A DNA stretch of 64,000 nt from JAWWPG01 sp033850885 (GTDB lineage Bacteria > Actinomycetota > Actinomycetes > Propionibacteriales > Nocardioidaceae). Made by a program: the position numbers and the translations under genes. The notes below the pieces were generated by a model. That model was not told the DNA's origin. It searched no databases and saw nothing but the letters and a program-made list of their open reading frames with translations. The stretch lies in contig JAWWPG010000014.1 in NCBI GenBank assembly GCA_033850885.1, positions 35,721 through 99,720 on the forward strand, read 5' to 3'. This document shows positions 42,708 through 50,433 of the stretch, in pieces (position 1 is the first letter of the stretch; every line of letters begins with the position of its first letter).

Positions 42708-42879
42708 GACAGCTCCTGGTTGCTTGACCGCGGCTTCCGGAGGGCCGCCGCAGAGGATGAGACGAGGTCGGATGGCCTCGCCCAGGCGACCCGGCTGGCC
42801 ACCTGACGTTACCGTGCCCGCGCGCACGGGGTCCTGGCATCGGGGAAACCCCGCACATCCGGTGCGTCCGAAGGAGGGG

Positions 42880-45800
42880 TCAGCGACGGGCCGGAGGCCG
42901 ACCCGGTGGTCGCACGGGGCGTTTGTCGTCGACCGGACTGGCCAGGCTTCTCCCGCGCGGGTCCCCCGCCGGCTCGCCCGGCTCTGGTTGCCGCTGGGCG
43001 ACAGCGGCGGCCACCGAGGCTCGAGAGAGCACGTCGAGCTTCACGAAGATGTGTCCCAGGTGGCTCTCGACGGTCTTCTCGCTCACGACGAGCTCGCCGG
43101 CGATCTGCCGGTTGGTCATGCCCGCCGCCACGAGCTCTGCCACCTGGCGCTCGCGGGCGGACAGGGCTGTCAGCGCCAACCCGTGCTCCGCCTTGCCGGT
43201 ACGGCGCCCCGGAGCGCCGTACGACGACGCGGACACGCGCCTGCCCAGCCGGCGGAGCTCGACGCGCGCCTCGGCTCGTAGCCTCCCGGCGCGGCACCTG
43301 CCGAAAACGGCCTCGGCGTCGGCGAGCAGCCGAAGCGCGCCGCCCCGGTCGCCCGAGGCCGCGCGAGCCAGCCCCTCCACGCACGCCGCGCGCGCGCCGT
43401 CGAGCCGGTTACCGACCGCGGTGAAGTGGGTCAGCGCCTGTGCCGCCAGTCCCGCGGCCTCGGTGGCTTCGCCCTCCGCCAACCGCACCCGGGCCTCTGC
43501 GAGTGCCGCGAAGCCCTGGGGGCCGCGAAGGGGCAGCCCCTCGGCGCACTCGCGCGCGCGGAAGCTCAGGTCCCGGGCCATCGCGAGGTCGTCCTCCCTC
43601 ACCGCGGCATGGACTGCCACCTCCCACCAGTCGCATCGTGAGGCGGGGTCGAAACGGGGGAGGCCGGGTCCGCCGCCCGCATGCAGGATCGCGTCGACGC
43701 ATCCCGTGGAGTCCCCGCCGGCCAGCCGCGCCTGCGCGAGCAGTGCGGCGGCCACCGAGGCGAACCAGTTCGCGCGATCCGACGCGCCGGCGATCGCCTC
43801 CGTGCCGAGCCGCTGCGCCGCCTTGACGTCGCCTCGCCAGGTGGCGGCCCGACACTGCATGGCGATGGCCATGGTGGTCAGCTCACGGCTGCCGACCCGT
43901 TCCGCCGACTCGCGAGCCTCGTCGTACGCCTCAGTCGCCTCGTCAAGGTCGCCGAGGACCTTGAGGACGCTGCCCCAGCCGACGAGCAGGTGGACGAGCA
44001 GGTGCTGGTGGGCTCCGCTGCGGGCGATCGTCAGGCAGCGTTCGAGGTGCCGTCTCGCGTCGTCGACGTACTCGAGGAACATCTCCGCCCAGCCGAGCCA
44101 GACCCCGACCTCGAGAGCCCTGGCCAGCTCCCCGTCTGACAGGCCGTCGACGAGCCTGGCCGCGGCGTCGCGCTGCTGCAGGGCCAGGTCGACGTCGCCG
44201 CTCGCCGCGCCGCTGAGCGCGATCGTCGAGGCGGCGCCTGCGACCGTGAGCTGCTCGGAGGCCGGCGCGTGCTTGAGTGCCCGCTCGGCGGCTTCCCGGG
44301 CACCCGGGAAGTCGGCATTCATCAGCCGCGAGGTCGCCAGCTCGACGTGCAGAGCGGCCATGGCCTCGGGCGGCCAGCAGACGTCTGACAGCAGCTCCCG
44401 CTGCAGGATGGCCTCGGCCTCCTGGTGCTGACCCAGGAGGTACGCGACCCGGGCGGCCAGGGCCGTCGCCGTGATGCGGTCCGGGTTGCTGGCGGGCGAC
44501 GTCGCAAGATAGGTGTGGAGGATCGCTCGGGCTTCGTCCAGCCGCCCGACGGACGCCAGTGCCCTGGCCCGGGAGAGCCTGGTCTGCTCCAGCCACGGCA
44601 CATCTGCCTGCGGCGCGATGTCGAGCGCGACGGCATACCAGGCGGCGGCTTGGCCGGGTGCGTGACCAGCCAGCTGGTCGGCCGCGGCCGCGATCGTCTT
44701 CGCCGATGAGATGTCCCCCCGGGTGCTGGCGACGACCAGGTGCTGGGCCCGCTCGGCGAGCGGAGCGGATCGTCGGGCGAGCTCCAAGGCCGCCGCCTGG
44801 TGGGCCCGGAACCGAGACGACGTGGGTTGGGCGTCGTACGCGACGCGGGCCAACATCGGATGACGGAACTGCCATCGTCCCGGTGCCACGGCACGGCATA
44901 TCATCCCCGCGGACAGAACGTCCAGGGCGTCCAGGACGTCGCCCATCGCCATCCCGGCGACGCGAGCGAGAAGGTCCGGGTCGAGCACTCCCCCGACCAC
45001 TGCCGCCGTGGCGGCGACCCTGCGCGACCGCGGGTCCAGCGCGTCGAGCTCGGCGGCCAACGCCGCCCTGACGGCTGCGGGCAGCCAGTCGGCCCCCTGC
45101 TGCTCCCGCACCACGATGTCGGTGCCGGTCGCGTTCACCGCCTGTAGGTAGAACGGGTTACCGCCACAGGCGGCGTAGAGGGATCTTCGGCGCGCAGCGG
45201 TCGCGTCGGGGAACAGCTCGGCCAGCTGCGACTCGCTCAGCGCTGACAGCTCGAGCCGATGCAGGCTGCCGACAACCGGGCCTTCGATCCGTCCGGGCCG
45301 CACGTCCGCGAAGGACCCCAGGCGGGAGACCGGCCGGTAGCCCAGCACGATGACGACGCCCGCGCGCGGCGGATGCCGGGACAAGGCGGCGAGGATGTCG
45401 AGTGAACCCTCGTCGGACCATTGGACGTCGTCCAGGCAGAGCAGGACGGGCCGGTGGCGCGCCATCTCGGTGAGAGCTCGTCGCACGGCATCGGACACCG
45501 CTCGAGCACCGACATCGGCGGTCTCGTCGCTGGACTCCTGCGCGAGCGCCACCAGCCGCAGCAGGTCCGGGTCGTCCATCGGTGTCGCTCGAGGAGGGTG
45601 GCGACTCCCGGGTCGCTCCGCGACGTACGACGCGAACGGCTCCGTGATCGCACCGAACAGCCGGCCGGACTGCCGCGTCTCCCCCAACCCCGCCAGAACC
45701 AGCATCCCGAGGGCCCGGGCTCGCTCGCAGGCCTCACCGAGCAGCCGTGTCTTGCCGAGGCCGGGCTCGCCCACCACGTGCACGATCGCCGGCCGGCTCC

Positions 45801-45894
45801 GCGCACCCGCCGCGAGGACAGCGTCGACGACGCCCATCTCGCGCTCGCGGCCCACGAGCGGTGCGTTTGCGTCCCACCCGTCGACTGGCCTCAC
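42880..45894 (-). CDS. LuxR family (LAL-type) transcriptional regulator with AAA ATPase
   Basis: 1004 aa from GTG 45894; the frame stays open upstream to 45990 but would run into repeat C. The N-terminal STAND/AAA module has Walker A 'VVGEPGLGKTRLLGEACE' and Walker B 'PVLLCLDDVQWSDEGSLDIL'. The middle is TPR-like alpha-helical repeats. The C-terminus is a LuxR HTH: 'LSARERQVAELVAAGMTNRQ' and 'SEKTVESHLGHIFVKLDVLS'. LAL proteins activate catabolic or antibiotic genes in response to small ligands. The target here is unknown; the gene stands alone. Confidence 0.92.
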   Translation of the reverse strand: MRPVDGWDANAPLVGREREMGVVDAVLAAGARSRPAIVHVVGEPGLGKTRLLGEACERARALGMLVLAGLGETRQSGRLFGAITEPFASYVAERPGSRHPPRATPMDDPDLLRLVALAQESSDETADVGARAVSDAVRRALTEMARHRPVLLCLDDVQWSDEGSLDILAALSRHPPRAGVVIVLGYRPVSRLGSFADVRPGRIEGPVVGSLHRLELSALSESQLAELFPDATAARRRSLYAACGGNPFYLQAVNATGTDIVVREQQGADWLPAAVRAALAAELDALDPRSRRVAATAAVVGGVLDPDLLARVAGMAMGDVLDALDVLSAGMICRAVAPGRWQFRHPMLARVAYDAQPTSSRFRAHQAAALELARRSAPLAERAQHLVVASTRGDISSAKTIAAAADQLAGHAPGQAAAWYAVALDIAPQADVPWLEQTRLSRARALASVGRLDEARAILHTYLATSPASNPDRITATALAARVAYLLGQHQEAEAILQRELLSDVCWPPEAMAALHVELATSRLMNADFPGAREAAERALKHAPASEQLTVAGAASTIALSGAASGDVDLALQQRDAAARLVDGLSDGELARALEVGVWLGWAEMFLEYVDDARRHLERCLTIARSGAHQHLLVHLLVGWGSVLKVLGDLDEATEAYDEARESAERVGSRELTTMAIAMQCRAATWRGDVKAAQRLGTEAIAGASDRANWFASVAAALLAQARLAGGDSTGCVDAILHAGGGPGLPRFDPASRCDWWEVAVHAAVREDDLAMARDLSFRARECAEGLPLRGPQGFAALAEARVRLAEGEATEAAGLAAQALTHFTAVGNRLDGARAACVEGLARAASGDRGGALRLLADAEAVFGRCRAGRLRAEARVELRRLGRRVSASSYGAPGRRTGKAEHGLALTALSARERQVAELVAAGMTNRQIAGELVVSEKTVESHLGHIFVKLDVLSRASVAAAVAQRQPEPGEPAGDPRGRSLASPVDDKRPVRPPGRPPARR

Positions 45895-45941
45895 ATCCAA
45901 TTTGTACGCCGCTTTCGCTCCCGCGTCAGCCGACTTCCAAA

Positions 45942-46007
45942 CCGCGAATTGCGGGAAAGTGCACCTTCCCCGGCGCCGGATGAGGTGCACTTTCCCGCAA
46001 TTCGCGG
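45942..46007. repeat. Inverted-repeat element, copy C (most complete)
   Basis: Arms 45943-45966 and 45983-46006 are perfect reverse complements over 24 bp (CGCGAATTGCGGGAAAGT then GCACCT), with a 16-bp spacer. It is the longest pairing of the three copies, so it looks closest to the ancestral form. It starts 48 bp from the LuxR start and ends 18 bp before the tig stop. Confidence 0.87.
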
Positions 46008-46025
46008 GGATCGGGGCGGGGAACG

Positions 46026-47468
46026 CTACTCGTCGACCACGACGTAGTCGCCCGCCACCACGACGTCGGCAGCCGCGTCGGTGGCGGTGGGCAGGTGACT
46101 ACCCTGTCCCTCCTCCCCCGGCTCGACCTCCTCGACGTCCGCATACGTGCCGTCGGGCAGCAGCCGCTGGAGCTCGACCCGGTTCCCCGAGGCGTCCTTG
46201 ACGGAGGCGCTCTCCACCACGTGGGCCAGCGCCTTCCCGCGCCGTACCTCGCCGATGATCTCGGGTAGGTGGTTGTGCTCCATGGCGTGCTGGATGTACT
46301 GCTCGGGGCTCACCCCCGCCTGCTGTGCCCGTCGCATCAGCTGCGCCGTGAGCTCGTTCTCGTCGACCCCCATCTGCTCGACCTGCGCGATCTCCTCGAG
46401 GACGAACTGCGCCACCATCGCGTCGCGGACACGCTTGTCGAGCTGCTCGGCGAACTCCTCGGGGGTCTGACCCTCGGATTCCAGGAACTGCTCCTCGCTC
46501 ATGCCGGCGTACGCGAGCTGGTCGGTGATCGTCTCGCGGCGGTTGGCCTTCTCGACCTCCACAGCGGCGTCCGGCAGCGGTACGTCGACGAGGCCGAGCA
46601 GCTTCTCGAGGACGGCGTCGCGGGCTGCGCTGGCCTGGTCGAGGCGCAGCGCTCGCAGGACCCGGTCCTCGACGTCGGCTCTGAGCTCGTCAACCGTGTC
46701 GAACTCGGAGGCACTCTGCGCGAACTCGTCGTCGAGATCCGGCAGCTCCTGCTCCTTCACCGCCGTCACCTTCACCGTCACGTCGGCGGACTGGTCCTTG
46801 TACGGACCTCCCACCAGCGTCGACGTGAAGGTCCCCTCGTCGCCGACCGACATCCCCTCGAGCGCCTCGTCGAGGCCGTCGAGCAACGTGCCGCTGCCGA
46901 TCTGGTAGCTCATGCCCGATGCCTGAGCCTCCGGCATCGGCTCGCCGTCCTTGGTCGCGGACAGGTCGATCGTCACGAAGTCGCCACCTGCCGCCGCCCG
47001 TTCCACGGGGGTCAGCGTGGCGAACCGCTGCCGGAGGGTCTCGAGCTGGTTGTTGACGTCATCCTCTCCGACGGAGATGTCCTCAACCTCGGCCTCGAGC
47101 CCGTGGTACTCGGGAAGCTCGATCTTGGGCTTGACATCCAGCTCGGCCGTGAACGTGAAGTCTGCGCCGTCCTCGATCTGGTCCAACTCCAGCTCGGGCT
47201 GGGACAGCGGAGTGAGCTCGTTGTCGTCAAGCGCCTTGGCGTAGAGCGACGGCAGCGCCTCGTTGACCGCCTCGATCAGGACGGCCTCGCGGCCGACCCG
47301 CTGGTCGATGATCATGGCGGGCACCTTGCCCTTGCGGAAGCCCGGAACCGAGATCTGCTGGGCGATCTTCTTGTACGCCGCGTCGACGTTCGGCTTGAGC
47401 TCGTCGAAAGGCACCTCGACGCTCAGCTTGACCCTTGTGGGGTTCAGGGTCTCGACGGCGCTCTTCAC
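46026..47468 (-). CDS. tig: Trigger factor
   Basis: 480 aa. The ribosome-docking loop 'GFRKGKVPAM' is in the N-terminal domain, then an FKBP-type prolyl isomerase region ('VTIDLSATKDGEPMPEAQAS', 'QIGSGTLLDGLDEALEGMSV') and a long alpha-helical chaperone domain. It binds nascent chains at the exit tunnel. The final 50 residues (Glu/Val/Asp-rich, 'VEEVEPGEEGQGSHLPTATD') are an acidic tail. It is upstream of clpP1-clpP2-clpX on the same strand but separated by the LuxR gene. Confidence 0.95.
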   Translation of the reverse strand: MKSAVETLNPTRVKLSVEVPFDELKPNVDAAYKKIAQQISVPGFRKGKVPAMIIDQRVGREAVLIEAVNEALPSLYAKALDDNELTPLSQPELELDQIEDGADFTFTAELDVKPKIELPEYHGLEAEVEDISVGEDDVNNQLETLRQRFATLTPVERAAAGGDFVTIDLSATKDGEPMPEAQASGMSYQIGSGTLLDGLDEALEGMSVGDEGTFTSTLVGGPYKDQSADVTVKVTAVKEQELPDLDDEFAQSASEFDTVDELRADVEDRVLRALRLDQASAARDAVLEKLLGLVDVPLPDAAVEVEKANRRETITDQLAYAGMSEEQFLESEGQTPEEFAEQLDKRVRDAMVAQFVLEEIAQVEQMGVDENELTAQLMRRAQQAGVSPEQYIQHAMEHNHLPEIIGEVRRGKALAHVVESASVKDASGNRVELQRLLPDGTYADVEEVEPGEEGQGSHLPTATDAAADVVVAGDYVVVDE

Positions 47469-47542
47469 AGTTTCGGACTCCTACGTCGACTGGCGGTGAG
47501 GGTCGTTGGGCGCATCACGGTCGGGGCGACCGAGGCGACCCG

Positions 47543-47615
47543 TCGGGGCGACAGGACTCGAACCTGCGGTCTCCTGCTCCCAAAGCAGGCGCGCTAGCCA
47601 CTACGCTACGCCCCG
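47543..47615 (-). tRNA. tRNA-Pro (anticodon TGG)
   Basis: Minus-strand cloverleaf: acceptor CGGGGCG/CGCCCCG, anticodon stem CCTGC/GCAGG around loop TTTGGGA (anticodon TGG), T arm GCAGG-TTCGAGT-CCTGT, discriminator A. The 3' CCA is not encoded. Confidence 0.95.
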
Positions 47616-47717
47616 GTCGTTCAGCGCCCGAGTCTAGACGAGGCGGCCGGGAATCTCCCATTCGGCGGGAGCTGCGCGGGGGCCTCGTGAGCGTGCCGGT
47701 CAGCCCTGATCCGGACG

Positions 47718-48278
47718 TCAAAGTACGACGCTGGGCCGGTCGCCGAGGCTGCGCGCAAGGCGATGCTCCTCCAACGGATCTCCAGCACCGAGCCATTGGC
47801 TGACAGCCCCGTCCGGCCGCCAGCCACGTTCGCGGTACCACCGGGTGGTTCGAATGTTGTCGCGCAGCACCCAGAGCGCAGCAAGCGTGAAGCCTCGTTC
47901 CGCAAGCGCGTCGAGAAGGCAGTCGTGCACGGCGGACCCGGCTCCTTTGTCCTGCAGGTCCGGATGTGCATAGATCGCGTAGAGCTCCGCCCAGCCGGTC
48001 GTGGTCTCGGGCTCGGCGTCCTGCTGGGTGCGGTAGGGACCCCCGACCGCATAGGCCGCGACGACTCCCTCTATCTCTGCGACGAGACAGACCCGGTCGC
48101 CGGGCTCGCCGATGCGACCCAGCCATCTCCGGCGGGCCGTTTCGACGTCCAGGGCCTCGAGGTACGTCGTTGGCACGATGCCGTCGTACGCGCGCCGCCA
48201 GGTCTCGACGTTGACCTCTGCGAGCCGCGGTGCGTCCGTCACGAGAGGGGCTCGCACGAGCAGGCCGGCATCGCTCAT
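47718..48278 (-). CDS. GNAT family N-acetyltransferase
   Basis: 186 aa from ATG 48278. The acetyl-CoA pyrophosphate loop is 'HPDLQDKGAGSAVHDCLLDA' (Q/RxxGxG/A), followed by 'GFTLAALWVLRDNIRTTRWY' and 'RERGWRPDG' typical of GNAT motif B. It acetylates amines on a small molecule or protein; the substrate is unknown. It sits between tRNA-Pro and tRNA-Gly. Confidence 0.88.
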   Translation of the reverse strand: MSDAGLLVRAPLVTDAPRLAEVNVETWRRAYDGIVPTTYLEALDVETARRRWLGRIGEPGDRVCLVAEIEGVVAAYAVGGPYRTQQDAEPETTTGWAELYAIYAHPDLQDKGAGSAVHDCLLDALAERGFTLAALWVLRDNIRTTRWYRERGWRPDGAVSQWLGAGDPLEEHRLARSLGDRPSVVL

Positions 48279-48388
48279 CCGGCGGCGCCGACCTGGATCG
48301 CAGCCGGCCTGGTTCGCCCTGGGCGCTGTCGGCATGGGACCATATTGCCCGAGTCCAACTTCCAGGTCGCGCCGGGAAGCGCTGCCTC

Positions 48389-48459
48389 GCGGGTGTAGCT
48401 CAATGGTAGAGCCCCAGCCTTCCAAGCTGGCCATGCCGGTTCGATCCCGGTCACCCGCT
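48389..48459 (+). tRNA. tRNA-Gly (anticodon TCC), host of the integrated element
   Basis: GCGGGTG/CACCCGC acceptor, anticodon stem CCAGC/GCTGG with loop CTTCCAA (anticodon TCC), T arm GCCGG-TTCGATC-CCGGT, discriminator T. The gene is intact, since its 3' half is also the left att core. An identical 3' half recurs at 63095-63143. Confidence 0.95.
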
Positions 48460-48462
48460 CCC
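48414..48462 (+). repeat. attL core (49 bp, 3' end of tRNA-Gly)
   Basis: Identical to 63095-63143. It begins CCAGCCTTCC and ends CACCCGCTCCC. Outside it the two flanks differ at once (AGTAA after the left copy, CACAT after the right), marking the edges. Confidence 0.93.
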
Positions 48463-48465
48463 AGT

Positions 48466-48484
48466 AAAAGCCCAGGTCAGAGCC
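48466..48484 (+). repeat. 19-bp inverted repeat at left inner end of the element
   Basis: AAAAGCCCAGGTCAGAGCC here matches the reverse complement of 63063-63081 at 18 of 19 positions. The pair lies just inside attL and attR and is a candidate integrase or excisionase binding site. Confidence 0.8.
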
Positions 48485-48547
48485 ACTTTTGGACTCTTCT
48501 CGTCTTGTCCTCTGGAGACCCGTAGAACCCCTTTTTGACCCCTGTTT

Positions 48548-48613
48548 AGCCCACGGCTAGCCCACGGCTAGCCCACGGCTAGCCCACGGCTAACCCACGG
48601 CTAACCCACGAAA
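48548..48613 (+). repeat. 11-bp direct repeats near attL (about six copies)
   Basis: Unit AGCCCACGGCT in four exact tandem copies (48548-48591), then AACCCACGGCT and a partial copy. The 11-bp period puts each copy on one face of the helix. Two copies of the TAGCCCAC core, again 11 bp apart, lie near the other end at 63018-63037, so these look like arm-type recombinase sites. Confidence 0.88.
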
Positions 48614-48785
48614 TCGGCATTTGAGGACGACGCTCCGCCGCTCTCGCTCGGGAGATCGCGATAGTCCCGCGGCTCCAAGCGGTAGCTGATGGGTTGATGG
48701 GGCGTCGCGCCTACACACGGTGACTCGTACCCGGGTGCGCGGGAATTTGGCCCGCCCAATTTCCCGTCAGAAGTTGAGGCTCGCG

Positions 48786-49010
48786 CTACGGCCGCGCGTT
48801 GTACCTGGCAGCGGCACCTGGGCGCAGGAGCGAGACGCCGGGCTCAACCCGGCCCGCTGCGACGAAGGCTTCGACGTCCACGGCGTGGATCCGGACGAAC
48901 TTGCCCACCTTAGTGAAGGCGATACGCCGTTCGGCGACTAGCCTGCGAACGAACCTCGGGGACGTATGCAGCCGCTCCGCGACCTCCTCGATCGTCAGAA
49001 GCTCATCCAC
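48786..49010 (-). CDS. Excisionase (Xis)-like helix-turn-helix protein
   Basis: 74 aa from GTG 49010. 'LLTIEEVAERLHTSPRFVRR' and 'LVAERRIAFTKVGKFVRIHA' are the winged-helix, MerR-like HTH_17 pattern of small excisionases. The C-terminal 20 residues look unstructured. It would bend DNA at the att arms to favour excision. The start overlaps the stop of the small gene upstream by eight bases, so the two are coupled. Confidence 0.85.
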   Translation of the reverse strand: MDELLTIEEVAERLHTSPRFVRRLVAERRIAFTKVGKFVRIHAVDVEAFVAAGRVEPGVSLLRPGAAARYNARP

Positions 49011-49161
49011 GGTTGGCTCCGATCTCGAAGATCACCCGCGTGACAGGAACTGGCGAGCCGACGCGACGCACGCCCAGCGGCCCAACAGCGGCCACATTCG
49101 ACTCGTCCGATTTCGCGGCACCCTTCAGATACTGCGTCGATGAGTGCTGCACGGTGTCCAT
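49003..49161 (-). CDS. Small hypothetical protein coupled to the xis-like gene
   Basis: 52 codons from ATG 49161 with a good AAGGAG site ten bases upstream. Starts MDTVQHSSTQYLKGAAKSDE and ends VTRVIFEIGANRG. The ribosome site and the eight-base overlap with xis support it as a real gene. No family is recognised; the sequence has no membrane helix and no cysteine. Confidence 0.6.
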   Translation of the reverse strand: MDTVQHSSTQYLKGAAKSDESNVAAVGPLGVRRVGSPVPVTRVIFEIGANRG

Positions 49162-49273
49162 GCCTTGACGCTCCTTCTTGCCTACTGGGGGTGCCAGGCC
49201 TACCCGGGCTGCGATACACCATCGGTTCACGGGGGGACAGCGTGCGGGCCCGGCGAGCATTGGTGTCGTTGGG

Positions 49274-49284
49274 CTACAATGTAG
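49274..49284 (+). promoter_or_regulatory. Leaderless promoter and operator of the toxin-antitoxin pair
   Basis: TACAAT (49275-49280) sits six bases before the antitoxin ATG at 49287, the spacing of a -10 box on a leaderless mRNA. It is inside the palindrome CTACAATGTAG (49274-49284), which would be a natural operator for autorepression by a ribbon-helix-helix antitoxin. No clear -35 box is seen. Confidence 0.55.
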
Positions 49285-49286
49285 TC

Positions 49287-49733
49287 ATGAGTAGTAGCTC
49301 GCCGCGTTCCATTCGCTTTGACGATCACGTCAGTGCGCGACTGACCGCCTATGTCGCAAGGCATCCAGGCTGGTCTGGCTCCTCGGCCGCGAACCGGTTT
49401 GTCGATGAGGCCTTGCGGATGGAAGACCACCCGGGCGTGATCTTCCGTGACGGCGCCACGGGTCGGCGTGCTGTGCTTATCGGAGGCCCGGACGTGCGCG
49501 AGGTCATCCGTTCGGTCAAGTCGGCCCGCGCGGCAGAACCGGACCTGGGCGCCGAGGCAATCCTTGACCTGCTAGAGATCAACACCGGTGTCCCCCGCCG
49601 GCTCGTCGAGACCGCGATCCGTTACTGGTCGGCGTTCCCCGACGAGATCGATAGCTGGATCGAGGACGTCGAAACCGTCGAAGCGGAATCTCTGGCCACC
49701 TGGGAACGCAGGCAAAGCCTACTCGCGAAGTGA
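49287..49733 (+). CDS. Ribbon-helix-helix/DUF433-like antitoxin
   Basis: 148 aa. The N-terminus 'SIRFDDHVSARLTAYVARHP' is a ribbon-helix-helix (CopG/MetJ-type) DNA-binding domain. Residues 50-115 ('HPGVIFRDGATGRRAVLIGG', 'AEAILDLLEINTGVPRRLVE') resemble the DUF433 domain commonly paired with DUF5615 PIN-like toxins. It should neutralise the toxin and repress the operon. The stop overlaps the toxin GTG by four bases (GTGA). Confidence 0.8.
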   Translation: MSSSSPRSIRFDDHVSARLTAYVARHPGWSGSSAANRFVDEALRMEDHPGVIFRDGATGRRAVLIGGPDVREVIRSVKSARAAEPDLGAEAILDLLEINTGVPRRLVETAIRYWSAFPDEIDSWIEDVETVEAESLATWERRQSLLAK

Positions 49734-50110
49734 CAACTGGTCCGAAGCTTCTGCTGGACGAGATGCTCAGCGGCCAGATCGCGAGCCAGCTCCGCGCGCG
49801 AGGCTTCGACGTCATCGCCGTCGTCGAGGACTCCACGTTGGTTTCGATGCCCGATGAGGACCTCCTCGCCCACGCGACACGCGAGAGCCGATGCCTTGTC
49901 ACAGCCAACATCAGCGATTTTGCCGCCACTACCACCGCCTGGCATGCCAGCGGCCGCACCCACCACGGTCTCATCTACATCACCAACCGAGAGTTCCCCC
50001 AGGACCGGTCCTTCATCGGAGCCGTCGTCAACGCACTGGGTCACCTGATCGAAACGGGCCGAACCCCGGCTACTGCCACTGAGACGTACATGCGCCGCGC
50101 CGGCGCCTGA
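49730..50110 (+). CDS. DUF5615 PIN-like toxin (VapC-type)
   Basis: 126 aa. 'KLLLDEMLSGQIASQLRARG' with the first acidic residues, 'SMPDEDLLAHATRESRCLVT' and 'ANISDFAATTTAWHASGRTH' give the PIN-like acidic cluster of the Mut7-C/DUF5615 group. Such proteins are RNA-cleaving toxins or are proposed to be. The pair likely stabilises the element in the chromosome. Confidence 0.82.
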   Translation: MTTGPKLLLDEMLSGQIASQLRARGFDVIAVVEDSTLVSMPDEDLLAHATRESRCLVTANISDFAATTTAWHASGRTHHGLIYITNREFPQDRSFIGAVVNALGHLIETGRTPATATETYMRRAGA

Positions 50111-50433
50111 CCCACGGCCGGCTACCCGCGCGCCGTAATTCCGCTGACCCTTGAGCGACGAGACAGCTTAATCTCTTACGAATCAAGCCCTGCGGCTCTT
50201 CCGTCCAGGCCAACAGGTCCGAGCCGCACAAGGGCACAACCTCCTGATGTGCACTCTCTCGACTGCCATCGCCGTCCCCTTGATATGAAGCGCCTTGCCA
50301 ACCACTAATCAGCAATCGGCACACCGTTGGCATCCGAGGCGGCGTAGTCCCGATGGTGTACCGCGGCGCCGGTATTTCCCGTACGCGCGGATGATCCGAC
50401 GTCTGCGCCTGTGGACCCGGGAGCCAGTAAGCG
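50111..50433. other. Non-coding region before the relaxase, possible oriT
   Basis: About 320 bp without a convincing gene. It contains TGCGGCTC (50191-50198) and its exact reverse complement GAGCCGCA (50221-50228), separated by 22 bp. MobF relaxases act at nicking sites beside inverted repeats in the region upstream of their own gene, so this is a reasonable but unproven oriT candidate. Nothing else is recognised. Confidence 0.35.

Larger units (their letters stand above)
48463..48785. other. Left-end non-coding region of the element
   Basis: About 320 bp between the att core and the xis-like gene without a convincing gene. Apart from the 19-bp inverted repeat and the 11-bp repeats it contains the loose palindrome GGGAATTTGGCCCGCCCAAT at 48739, which may pair with the downstream TTTCCC. 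The rest shows nothing I can name. Confidence 0.6.

Noticed and set aside
48548..48613. CRISPR array or telomere-like repeat
   Set aside because: An 11-bp tandem array without spacers; better explained as recombinase arm sites.
48720..48941. Plus-strand frame over the xis-like gene
   Set aside because: Mirror of the HTH gene; no ribosome site.
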